This document shows positions 42,510 to 52,300 of a stretch of DNA of 64,000 nucleotides, piece after piece; positions within the stretch are counted from its first letter, which is position 1, and each line of letters opens with the position of its first letter. Both the position numbers and the translations under genes were made by a program. Source of the DNA: DASTPP01 sp035762175 (lineage in GTDB: Bacteria > Myxococcota_A > Polyangia > Polyangiales > Polyangiaceae); assembly GCA_035762175.1 (NCBI GenBank), contig DASTPP010000084.1, positions 1 through 64,000 of the forward strand. The letters are read 5' to 3'. The notes beneath the pieces were generated by a model, which saw only the letters and a program-made list of their open reading frames with translations, searched no databases and was not told the DNA's origin.

Positions 42510-43760
42510 ATGAGCCGACGCGAGGACGGGCGATTCGGGGCCGACGATCTGCTTTCTTTCCAACTTATTTCCGACTTTGACTTGTCGCCGGACGGCCGCC
42601 AGATCATTTACGCGCGGCAACGCATCGACCCCGACGCCGACGCGTACGTCTCGAACCTGTGGCTGATCTCGACCGCGGGCGGCGTCCCGCGCCAGCTCAC
42701 CTTCGGCGACGACGCCGACCTGAGCCCGCGCTTCTCGCCGGACGGCGCGCGCGTCGCGTTCCTCTCGGACCGGGGCGGCGGCCCCGCCCAGCTCTACGCC
42801 CTGCGCGTCGACGGCGGCGAGGCGAAGCGGCTGACCGACCTCAAGGCCGGCGCGGGCCCGGCGGTCTGGTCGCCCGACGGCTCGTCGATCGCGTTCGCGG
42901 CCGCGATCGCACCCGAGGCCCCGCCCGACGGCCGCCGCCTCGCCTTTTACGGCTCGAGCGAGGAGGGCGACTCGCGCGAGCAGCTCTGGATCGTCGACGC
43001 CGACGGCGGCGGCGAGCGGCGCGTCGGCTCGGAGGACGCCGAGATCGCGAGCTTCCCGCTCGGCCGCTCGGCTCCGCCCGCCTGGTCGGCCGACGGCTCG
43101 GAGCTCGCCGTGGTGCTCGCCACCGCGAGCCTCTCCGAGGTCGCCCTCGTCTCGGCCGACGGCGGGGGCGTGCGCAAGGCGGTCTGCGACGACCGGCAGA
43201 TCACGCAGCTCGCGGCCGCGCCCCGGGCGGGCCTCCTGGCCTTCGCGTGGAGCGACTTCCGCCTCTGCGGCCAGCTCGGCGCCTCGCGCTGGGACGGCTC
43301 GGAGCAGGCGCGCCTGCTCAACGCCAACGACGAGTGGGCGAAGGGGCGGGCCTGGCCCGAGGTGAAGCTGCGCGAGTTCCGGGGCGAGCGCGAAGCGATC
43401 GAGTCGCACTTCGGCACCTCCGACAGCGGCTACTACATCGACCCCTTCGACATGCGGGGCGAGCCCTTCGAGGTGCGCGAGCGCTACCACGCGCTCTCGC
43501 CCGTGCGCTGCGCCGGCGCGGCCGAGACCCCGACGCTCCTCTTGCAGGGCGAGGACGACCAGCGCTGCCCCGTCGGCCAGGCCGAAGAGCTCTTCGCCGC
43601 CCTCGTGCGCGCGGGCAAGGCGAAGGTCGAGTTCGTGCGCTACCCCGGCGGCACGCACCACCTCGCCGAGCGAGGCAAGCCGAGCCACCGGGTCGACTAC
43701 AACCGACGCATCGTCGCCTGGCTCGAGGCGCACTGCGCCGAGCGCGGCGGCGGGGGCTGA
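42510..43760 (+). CDS. S9 (prolyl oligopeptidase-like) peptidase lacking the catalytic Ser region
   Basis: The 416-residue protein has a PD40/TolB-like beta-propeller (about 1-290: FDLSPDGRQIIYAR, LSPRFSPDGARVAFLSDR, PAVWSPDGSSIAFA), followed abruptly by the C-terminal end of an S9 hydrolase domain (SHFGTSDSGYYIDPFD, LLLQGEDDQRCPVGQAEEL, YPGGTHHLAERG). The Asp and His of the triad remain, but the segment of about 200 residues with the GGSYGG nucleophile is missing at about residue 290, without breaking the frame. Normal relatives are about 650 residues. It is probably an inactive relic or a binding protein. GAGAGGG precedes the ATG. The flavoprotein gene follows nine bases later. Confidence 0.82.
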   Translation: MSRREDGRFGADDLLSFQLISDFDLSPDGRQIIYARQRIDPDADAYVSNLWLISTAGGVPRQLTFGDDADLSPRFSPDGARVAFLSDRGGGPAQLYALRVDGGEAKRLTDLKAGAGPAVWSPDGSSIAFAAAIAPEAPPDGRRLAFYGSSEEGDSREQLWIVDADGGGERRVGSEDAEIASFPLGRSAPPAWSADGSELAVVLATASLSEVALVSADGGGVRKAVCDDRQITQLAAAPRAGLLAFAWSDFRLCGQLGASRWDGSEQARLLNANDEWAKGRAWPEVKLREFRGEREAIESHFGTSDSGYYIDPFDMRGEPFEVRERYHALSPVRCAGAAETPTLLLQGEDDQRCPVGQAEELFAALVRAGKAKVEFVRYPGGTHHLAERGKPSHRVDYNRRIVAWLEAHCAERGGGG

Positions 43761-43769
43761 GGGGGCGCC

Positions 43770-44738
43770 ATGCGCGAGGCCGAGTTCGACGCCGTCGTCG
43801 TCGGGGGCGGGCCGGCGGGCCTGAGCGCCGCCCTCGTCCTGGGCCGCTGCCGGCGGCGCGTCACCCTGTTCGACCGGGGCGCGCCGCGCAACGCCCCCTC
43901 GCGCGCCTCGCACGGCTTCTTCACCCGCGACGGCGCCCCGCCCGAAGAGCTGCGGCGCGTCGGGCGCGAGCAACTCGCGCCCTACCGGGTCGAGCTGCGC
44001 GACGTCGCCGTCGCCCGCGTGCGCCGGGCCGAGGGCGGCTTCGAGGTCGAGGCGGACGACGGCGGCGTGGCGCGCTGCCGCAAGCTCTTGCTCGCCACCG
44101 GCATGCGCGACCGCGTGCCCGAGCTGCCCGGCCTCGAGCCCCTGCTCGGCGCGGGCGTCTACCACTGCCCCTACTGCGACGGCTGGGAGGTCGCGGGCGG
44201 CCGCCTCGCGGCCTACGCGCACGGCCCCTCGGCGGTCGACTTCGCGCTCGGGCTCCAAACCTGGGGCGACGAGGTCGCCCTCTTCACCGGCGGCGAGGGC
44301 GAGCTCGGCGACGAGGGCCGAACGGAGCTCGCCCGCCAAGGCGTGCGGCTCTACGAGGGCGAGCTCGGCGCGCTCGAGGGCGACGCGGGCCGCCTCCGCC
44401 GCGTCGTGCTGCGCGGGGGCGAGGCGGTCGAGTGCGGCGCGCTCTTCCTGCACCTCGGCCAGGAGCAAGCCGCCCCCTTCGCCGCCGAGCTCGGGTGCGA
44501 GTTCGAGCCGAACGGCACGGTCAAGACCGGCTCGTACGGCGAGACGGGCGTGCCCGGGCTCTTCGTCGCCGGCGACGCGTCGCGCGACCTGCAGTGGCTG
44601 GTCGTCGCCGCGGCCGAGGGGGCAAAGGCGGCGCACGCGATCAACCGCGAGCTCCGCCGCGAGGCGTGCGAGGCGCACGACCGCGGGCTCCGCCGCGAGG
44701 CGCCCGAGGCGCGAGCCGGGCGGGGCCGCGGTGGCTGA
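43770..44738 (+). CDS. Thioredoxin-reductase-like FAD/NAD(P) oxidoreductase
   Basis: The 322-residue flavoprotein has an N-terminal FAD motif (VVVGGGPAGLSAAL), a redox-active CPYC (about residue 132, in YHCPYCDGWE) and the C-terminal FAD contact GLFVAGDASRDLQWLV. The NAD(P) domain lacks a clear GxGxxG (AAYAHGPSAVDFAL), which is typical of the uncharacterised thioredoxin-reductase-like subgroup. It probably reduces or oxidises a disulfide or small molecule. The C-terminus has a repeated Arg/Glu/Ala tail (two LRREA-type repeats). The next gene's GTG overlaps its end by eight bases. Confidence 0.92.
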   Translation: MREAEFDAVVVGGGPAGLSAALVLGRCRRRVTLFDRGAPRNAPSRASHGFFTRDGAPPEELRRVGREQLAPYRVELRDVAVARVRRAEGGFEVEADDGGVARCRKLLLATGMRDRVPELPGLEPLLGAGVYHCPYCDGWEVAGGRLAAYAHGPSAVDFALGLQTWGDEVALFTGGEGELGDEGRTELARQGVRLYEGELGALEGDAGRLRRVVLRGGEAVECGALFLHLGQEQAAPFAAELGCEFEPNGTVKTGSYGETGVPGLFVAGDASRDLQWLVVAAAEGAKAAHAINRELRREACEAHDRGLRREAPEARAGRGRGG

Positions 44739-45579
44739 GCGCCCCCTGCTCATCACGGGCGCCTCGGGCACCCTCGGCCGCGCCTTCATGCGCGTCTGCG
44801 AGGCGCGCGGCCTGCCCTACGTCGCCACCACGCGCGCGCGGCTCGACCTGTCGAACCCCGACGCCGTCGAGCGCACCGTCGAAGAAGAGGCCCCCTGGGC
44901 CGTCGTGAACGCCGCCGGCTACGTGCGCGTCGACGACGCCGAGGCCGACGCCGAGGCCTGCTTCGCCGCCAACGCCCTCGGGCCCGCGCGCCTCGCCGCG
45001 GCCTGCGCGCGGCATAAAGCCCGCCTCGCCACCTTCTCGACCGACCTGGTCTTCGACGGCCGGAAGCGCGAGCCCTACCTCGAGGCCGACGCCCCCGCGC
45101 CTCTCAACGCCTACGGGCGCAGCAAGGCGAAGGCCGAGCGGCTCGTCGCCTCCGCCCTGCCCGGCGCGCTCGTCGTGCGCACCAGCGCCTTCTTCGGCCC
45201 CTGGGACACCGCCAACTTCGTCACCCACGCCCTGCGCGCGCTCTCCGCGGGCGAGACCTTCTTCGCCCTCGCCGACTCCGTCGTCTCGCCGACCTACGTC
45301 GTCGACCTCGCGCACGCGACGCTCGACCTCCTGCTCGCAGGCGAGGGCGGCATCGTCCACCTCGCCAACCGCGGCGCCTGCGGCTGGCCCGACCTCGCGC
45401 GCCAGGCCGCCGACCTCGCCGGCGTGCCCGGGGGCCGCGTCGAGCCCCGCCCCGCGCGCGAGCTCGGGCTGCGGGCGCCGCGCCCGGCCTACAGCGCGCT
45501 CGGCAGCCGGCGCGCGCCGCCCCTGCCGAGCCTGCGCGACGCGCTCACCCGCTACCTGCAAGAGCGCGAGACGGCGTAG
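44731..45579 (+). CDS. dTDP-4-dehydrorhamnose reductase-like (RfbD-type) protein
   Basis: The 282-residue SDR-type protein shows the Rossmann motif TGASGTLG, VVNAAGYVRVDDAE, STDLVFDG, the catalytic-type YGRSKAKAE (Tyr and Lys) and RTSAFFGPWD, with a C-terminal domain like RfbD/RmlD. It would reduce a dTDP-4-keto sugar, or act on a related sugar nucleotide, but no other rhamnose genes are present, so the substrate is uncertain. The GTG start overlaps the flavoprotein gene by eight bases, indicating translational coupling. Confidence 0.88.
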   Translation: MAERPLLITGASGTLGRAFMRVCEARGLPYVATTRARLDLSNPDAVERTVEEEAPWAVVNAAGYVRVDDAEADAEACFAANALGPARLAAACARHKARLATFSTDLVFDGRKREPYLEADAPAPLNAYGRSKAKAERLVASALPGALVVRTSAFFGPWDTANFVTHALRALSAGETFFALADSVVSPTYVVDLAHATLDLLLAGEGGIVHLANRGACGWPDLARQAADLAGVPGGRVEPRPARELGLRAPRPAYSALGSRRAPPLPSLRDALTRYLQERETA

Positions 45580-45864
45580 TCGCTCGCGACGAGGGCGATG
45601 GGGCGGCGCGTCCCGCCGACGCCCTCACGTGACGGAAGCGGACAGGACTCACAAGCCGCTTCGCGAAAGTTTGTCGTCGACGTGCCCCCGCGATCGCCTT
45701 AATCATTGTCCCTTGTTGGGGGGCTAGGGGGTGCGACATCGTATCCGCTTCGCTCCGAAGCGTCGGCGCTCAGCCGCACGCCGGGGCCCACCTTTGCCTC
45801 CGCTCCGCGCGGCGAAGGGCGCGGGGTGCGGTCGCACATTCAACGTCAGCGAAAGAGAGACACC

Positions 45865-46308
45865 ATGCCGACGACGCAGGGCGTGACGAGGGAGGCTCTG
45901 GCCAGGCTGGAGCGCGTCATCGAGGGGGCGGGCGCGATCGACTGGCGCGCCACGTCGCTCGAAGGTTCGGGGCCGGCCGAAGCCGCGTTGCGGCACGGCG
46001 ACGGCGCCGACGGGGGCGAGATCGTCGAACTCCTGCGGGCGTACCAGCGCCTGCTGCGCGTCTTGCCGGCCGGCGAAGAGGCGCGCGCGCTGCCCATGCT
46101 CGGCGCCGGGTTGCACTCGGCCGTGCAGATCGCCGGCCTGCCGAAGCACGAGTTCGCCCGCCGCTGGGCGGGCCTCTTCCCGGGCGCCGCCGCCCTCGGC
46201 GAGGCCGTGCATCGCAGCGCGGTCGCCCGCCGCAGCCACCTCGTCCTTCACCGCATCAACGCCGTGCAGTGCAACGAACCCCATTACCGCGCCGCGCGGT
46301 TCCGGTGA
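45865..46308 (+). CDS. Small protein resembling the N-terminal helical module of TcA toxins
   Basis: The 147-residue protein follows GAAAGAGAGA and ends six bases before the giant TcA gene. Its second half (LPMLGAGLHSAVQIAGLPKH, EFARRWAGLFPGAAALGEAV, RSHLVLHRINAV) resembles the helical segment that usually stands at the start of TcA proteins, just before the SPAAYLVDLL block. It may therefore be a split-off N-terminal part of TcA, or a chaperone-like partner. The 285 bases upstream show an AT-richer stretch near 45660-45715 that may contain the operon promoter, without clear boxes. Confidence 0.65.
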   Translation: MPTTQGVTREALARLERVIEGAGAIDWRATSLEGSGPAEAALRHGDGADGGEIVELLRAYQRLLRVLPAGEEARALPMLGAGLHSAVQIAGLPKHEFARRWAGLFPGAAALGEAVHRSAVARRSHLVLHRINAVQCNEPHYRAARFR

Positions 46309-46314
46309 GCGACC

Positions 46315-49300
46315 ATGACGATCGAAGGCCCCAAGGCGACTGAGACGCTCTCGACCCTCGGCTTCGACGAGGCCGCGCCCCCCGCGTCGGCCCGCCCGCT
46401 GACGACCACCACGCCCGCGGCCGCGATCACGACCGCGGGCGCCGCCCTGCCGAGCTTTACCGACCTCTTCGGGCCGATGGACAAGGCCGAGGGCCTCGAG
46501 GCGCGCTCGGTGCTCTCGCCGGCCGCCTACCTCGTCGATCTCTTGCAGCTCAAAGACAGCGCCTCGCCGGGCGCGAACGACTACCACGAACGACGGCCTG
46601 ACGTCGGCGAAATCCCCCTCGACGGCAAGAGCACCTTCGGTGAGCTGCCGCACCTCGAGCTCGCTAACGGGGTCATGGCGGCGAAGGTCGTTTCAAGCGT
46701 CACGCCCCCCGAGACCCCGGCCGAGGCCCTCCACCGCAAGCTCTCCGCCCGCATCTTCCCGTCGCCCTTGCCCTTCGTCGAGGCGCACGAGCGGCTGAAG
46801 CGCTACCTCGAACGACTCGGGGTCGACGCGGGCGAGATCTACCGCGCGTACCGCGAGCAGGTCGACGGTCACGAGGCCGCCCGGCTTCGCCTCGGCTTGA
46901 GCGCCGAAGAATTCGACCTCTTCTCGACGGCGCACGACGGCGAGGCGCAGCTCGAGAAGCTCTGGGGCGTCGACCCCGACCCGGACGGCCCGCCCCCCCC
47001 GCCCGCGCCGATCGACTGGTCGAACCTCGAGTTCGTCAAGCAGAGGCTCGGCCTCTCGCTGAAAGAGCTCAAGCGGCTCGTCGCCCAAGATCTGAGCGAC
47101 GATGAGGTTCGCAAAGAGGTCGGCAACGCCGCCGAGACCTTCTTCATCAACCAAGGCAAGAACTACCTCGTCATCGACGAGGCCACGAAGAAGATTCGCC
47201 TCAACGGAGGCGGGGCGCCGCCGACGCCGCAGCACCTCGACCGCATGATGCGCTTCGTCCGCCTCGCGCGTCGCCTGCAGCTCGACTTCGTCGATCTCGA
47301 CTGGCTCCTGCAGTCGACCCGGGCCAAGCCCCTCGACCCGCAAGACCCCTCCTCGCTCGAGATCGCCCTCGACGCGGACGCGCTCCAGTCGGTCGCGATC
47401 GCCCTCGGTATCGGGGCCGACTACGAGCTGCCCGTCGACGAGGTCTGCGCCCTCTGGGTCGCCCCGAAGGGCCACGGCCGCGGCGACGGCCAGGCCCCGA
47501 ACGACCTCTTCGATCGGCTCTTCAACAACGGCTTCGACCGGCCGCTCGACGCCTTCGTCTTGGCCATCGCCAAGCTCCCCGAGACCGCGCTGGGCAAGCT
47601 CGACGACCGCCTGCAGGCTTCGGCCGGCCTATCGGGCGCCGATTACACCTTTCTGAAGGCCGCGCTCGCCGCGCGGGGGCTCCCGCCCCCGGCCAAGCCC
47701 CCGGCCCTCGTCTACGGCGACGTCGCCCGATATTTTTCCGTCTTCTACCGCTTCGCCGCGCTCGCGCGGGCGCTCTCGCTGGGCGTGCGCGAGCTCGTCA
47801 CCCTCGTCGACCTGCTCGACGCGCAACGGAAGACCGCGGCCCACTTCGACCTCGCCGTGCCGGTGCCCTTCCCCGGCGCCGCCCTGCCGCCAGCCCCGCC
47901 CCCCGACCGGCCCGTCCTCGGCGCGCTTTTGGCGCCCAGCTCGCCCCCGCGCAGCGCCCTCGGCCCCCTCCAGAAGCTCCTCCGCGTGGAGGCGTGGCTC
48001 GACCGGCGCGGCCTGTCGGTGCGCCAGCTCGCCTTCCTCTGCGTCGAAGACGACCCCGCGAGCCGAGAGCGGCTCGACGACGGCACGCCGATCGACGAGG
48101 TCGCCACCGACGACGAGATCGAAGCCGCGCTCGCCGACCTCTCCCAGTCGCTCGGCGACACGATGCTGACGCCGCCCGCGATGCAGACCGGGTCGCTCAC
48201 GCCCGAGGGGGCCCGCTTGGTCTTCGACGCCCTGCGCCGGGCGCGGGTGCTCGCCACCTTCGACGACGACGGCCGGGCGCTCTTGCGCGTGCAACCCTCG
48301 GAGGCAGAGCTCGCCGCCGCCATGCAGCGGGGCATCGAAGAGCGGCTCGAGGTGCAGCCGGGCGATTTCCGCGCCCTTGGCATCGCCGACCCCGCGCCGC
48401 TCTTCTCGCTGCTCGTCGACCACGGGTACCTCGACAAAGTCGAAGAGGCCCGCGGCGACTCGATCGAGACCCGCTACAGCATTGCCGCAGGCCTCGACGG
48501 CTTCTTTGCCACCCCGGCCAACGCGGCCAAGTTCACCATGCCGAATTTTCAGGAGCATGGTGAGGCCGTCTTCGCGGCGATCGCCCAGAAGGTCGACGCC
48601 CCCTCCCTCGCGGTGGCCGACTTCGAGGGGGTCGAGGTCGACGCCTCGAACGTGCCGGCGCTCTTCGAGGTGCTGCGCGGCCTGGGCCACCTCGAGCCGG
48701 TCGAGGGCTCTAGCCAGCCCCGATACCGCGTCGCCGCGAGCGCCCGCGACTTCTTTCTCGACCCGGCCAACGCGCCGAAGCTCGCCCTGCCTAACTTCGC
48801 GGCCGCCTTCGCCCCCCTCGCGGCCAGGGCCGAGGCCTTCCGGCGCGCCCGAGAGAACCGACCGGCCGAGGCCAAAGAGGTCGCCGACCGCCTGAGCGCC
48901 CTCGCCGAGCTGCAGGCGGGCACCTGGCAGCGCAACCTGGCGGGCCTGCTGGGCGTCCCGACCGACCTCGCCGAGCTCGCCTTCGCCTTCAGCTTCGGCA
49001 CGCCCGACGAGTCGGCGACGCAGACCTTCGCCACGCTGGCCCTGCCCCTCTTCGAGGCGAAGCGGGTGTCGCCCTCGGCGCCGGCGCTCTCCGATGCCTA
49101 CCTCCGGTCCCGCTTCCTGCGCCTCCGGCAGCTCGCGCTCTTGCTGCGCAAGGCGGGGCTCTCGGCCGACGAAGCGCGCGTCTTCTTGAAGAACCAGCAG
49201 GCCCACCGGCGCCTGCCCGAGGCGCTCAAGCCGCCCGAAGGCTTCTTCGGGCCCGAGGCCAAGGTCGACGCCCTCGCCCGGCTGCCGGGAGGCGACTTTC

Positions 49301-52300
49301 TCCTGGTCAGCGGCCAGCGCTACGCGACCTTCTCGCGAAGCGACTACCGCCTCCTCGAGAGCGGCCCCCTCGCCGACCTCCTGCAAGCGTACGGCTTTCC
49401 CGAGCCCTTCCGCGCTCGGGCGCTCGCCGACGGCGTCGACTGCGCCTTCAACGACCGAGACGCCGACGACGAGAGCGACGGGCTCGTGCTGCACGTCTGC
49501 GCCGGCGACCAGTACGTGACCGTCTCGGGCGACCAGGCCGGGCCGGCGAAGCCGGTCACCGACTTCGGCCGGGTTCGCAACAACGTTCAGGAGAACGCAC
49601 ACATCGACGCCGCCGTCGAAGACGACAAGGGCCGCCTTTTTCTCTTCAGCGGCGATCAGTACTACCGCTACACCGACCCGACGCGGCTGCTCGCCGGCGA
49701 GGCGGTCGTCGACGAGACCTACCCGAGGTCGATTCGCACCTGGTTCGAGGGCGAGGGCCTGACGCCCCTGCCGAGCCTGATGCGGGCCGGGGTCGACGCC
49801 GCCTTCCGCGACGCCGACGGCTCGTACTACTTCTTCTCTGGCAACCACTTCGCCCACTCGAGCGACCCCTACCAGATCGCCAAGATTCGCCCGAGCTGGG
49901 GGCTCGTGCTCAACCACGTCTTCGACGACGACCGCGTCGACGCGGCCTTCGTCTTCGGCGACGGCACATATCTCGTACGCAGAGACCAGGTCATCCGCTA
50001 TACCGGCGGCGCCGACGGCTTCGTCGACGAGAGCTACCCGGTCTCCTTCGGCAACCTGCCCGAGGCCGACGCGCGGCTGCGCGTCCTCCGGCGCTTCCCC
50101 GGGGGCGTACGGGCCACGCTCGCCGGCGCCGACGGCGCCCTCTACGCCTTCGAGGGCGGCCTCTTCGCGGGCTCGGCCGAGCCCGACCTGAAGCGGCCCA
50201 TTCGCGAGCACTGGGGGCTCGTGCGAAACCACTTCGTCGAGGCCCAGCGCGTCGACGCGGCCTTCTACCACGAGGGGGTCACCTACCTCTTCTCGGGCGA
50301 CCAGTACATTCGCTACTCGGGCCCCGACTACACCTACGTCGACGAGAGCTACCCCTGGCGCGTCCGCCCGAACTGGAACCAGCGCGAAGGCGTCGGCCTG
50401 CTGCCCGACGCGCTGCCCGAGCCCGTCTCGGCCGTCGCCGTCGGCAGCTCGGGCGACGTCTATTTCTTCGGCGGCAACCAGTTCGCCGGCCCCGACGGGG
50501 CCCTCGGCGAGGTCAAAGACCACTGGGCCCGCGTGCGCAACAACATCGAGGCCCTCGGGCGCGTCGACGGCGCCATGCTCGGCGGCGACGGACGGCTCTT
50601 TCTCTTCAGCGGCGACCAGTTCTACCGCTACACGAGCCCCGGCCAAGAGCACGTCGACGAGGGGTACCCGCTGCGCCTCGCCGGCCACTGGGCGCTCGAG
50701 GGCCCGGGCTTCGCCCTGCCCGCGGCCTTCGAGGCCGGCCTCACCGAGGCGCTGCGGGCGCCCGACGGCAAGCTCTTCTTCTTCAGCGGCCAGCACTACG
50801 CCCGCGTCGACGCCCCGGGCCCGACGCGGCCCGTGGCCCAAGACTGGGCCCTCGTGCGCAACTGGATCGCGACCAACAGCCGGGTCGAGGCCGCGTTCGT
50901 CGACCCCCAGGGCACGACCTACCTGTTCGGCGGCGACCAGTTCGTGCGCTACTCGAGCGCGCCGTACGAGTCCGTCGACGAGGGCTACCCGCTCGCGACA
51001 AGTAACCGCTGGGGCAACCTGCCCGACGAGTTCCGCGCCGGCATCGACGCCGCGCTCTCGTTCACGGTCAACGGCGCGCAACGGCTCTACCTGTTCCGGG
51101 GCCGCAAGTACGTTCGCTACACGGGCGGCAATTACACCCAGATCGACGCGGGCTACCCGAAAGACATCGAGCACGGCGACGACGTCGAGGGCGCGTGGTT
51201 CCGCGGGTTCGCCGTCAACAATCCGAACGGCAACGCCCCGCCGCACGACGTGCTCATCGTCGTCGAGGCCATCTACGTCGACACCTTCCAGAGCAAGCCC
51301 CGAATCTGCCTCTTTTACAACTACCCCGGCGCCCAGCAATGGAAGCGCGAGTACCGCGCCGACGGCCCGGGCGGTAGCTACCGCTGGTCGAGCCCCCAGA
51401 AGGTCGAGGGCCTCACCGAGTACCTGCCCTTCACCCGCATCGAGACCGCCTTCGTCGCGCCCGACGGCACGCTGCACCTTTTCTCGGGCGACAAGTGCGC
51501 CTCGCGCCCCCCGCAGGGCGGCCCGCTCACCACGCCCGTGCCCACGCGCGAGCGCTTCGCCCGGGTCTTCAACCAGTTCACCGACCTCGGCCGCGTCGAC
51601 GCCGCCCTCAGCCTGCCCGACGGGCGCACCTACCTCTTCTGCGCCAAGCAGTTCACTCGCTACTCGGGCGCCCTCCGGCCCGGCGAGGCCGACTTCTACG
51701 CCGACGAGGGCTACCCGAAGACGGTCGCGACCACGTGGGGCGCCGAGGGCCTGCCCGCCGCGCTGCCGCCCGAGTTCGGGCCCGAGGGCCACGCGCTCTT
51801 TCGCGACGCGGCCGGCGCGATTCACCTCTTCAAGGGGCAGACCTATGTCCGCACGGGGGGCCCGGCCGCGGGCGAGCCCGTCGCCGCCCGCTGGGGGCGC
51901 GTCGACAATCGCTTCCGGCAACTCGGGCGCGTCGACGCCGCGTACCGCGCCGAGAACGGCAAGCTTTACCTCTTCTGCGGCGACCAGTTCACCCGCTACG
52001 GCGGCGACCTGCGGCCGGGCGCGCCCGACTTCTACGGCGACGAGGGGTACCCGCGCCGCATCGCCACGCGCTGGCCCGGCGAGGGGCTCGACCTCACCCT
52101 GCCCCCGACCTTCGAGGCCCTCGGCTACGCCATCTTGCGCGACACCACCGACACCTACGTCTTCGCCGGGCCCTCGTTCACGAGCCGGGCCTCGCCCGAG
52201 CCTCGACCCCTCGTCGAGCACTGGGCGAAGGTCCGCAACGAGTTGCAAGCCCACAACCGCGTCGACGCCGGCTTCGTACTCGGCCAGGGGCCGAACGCCG

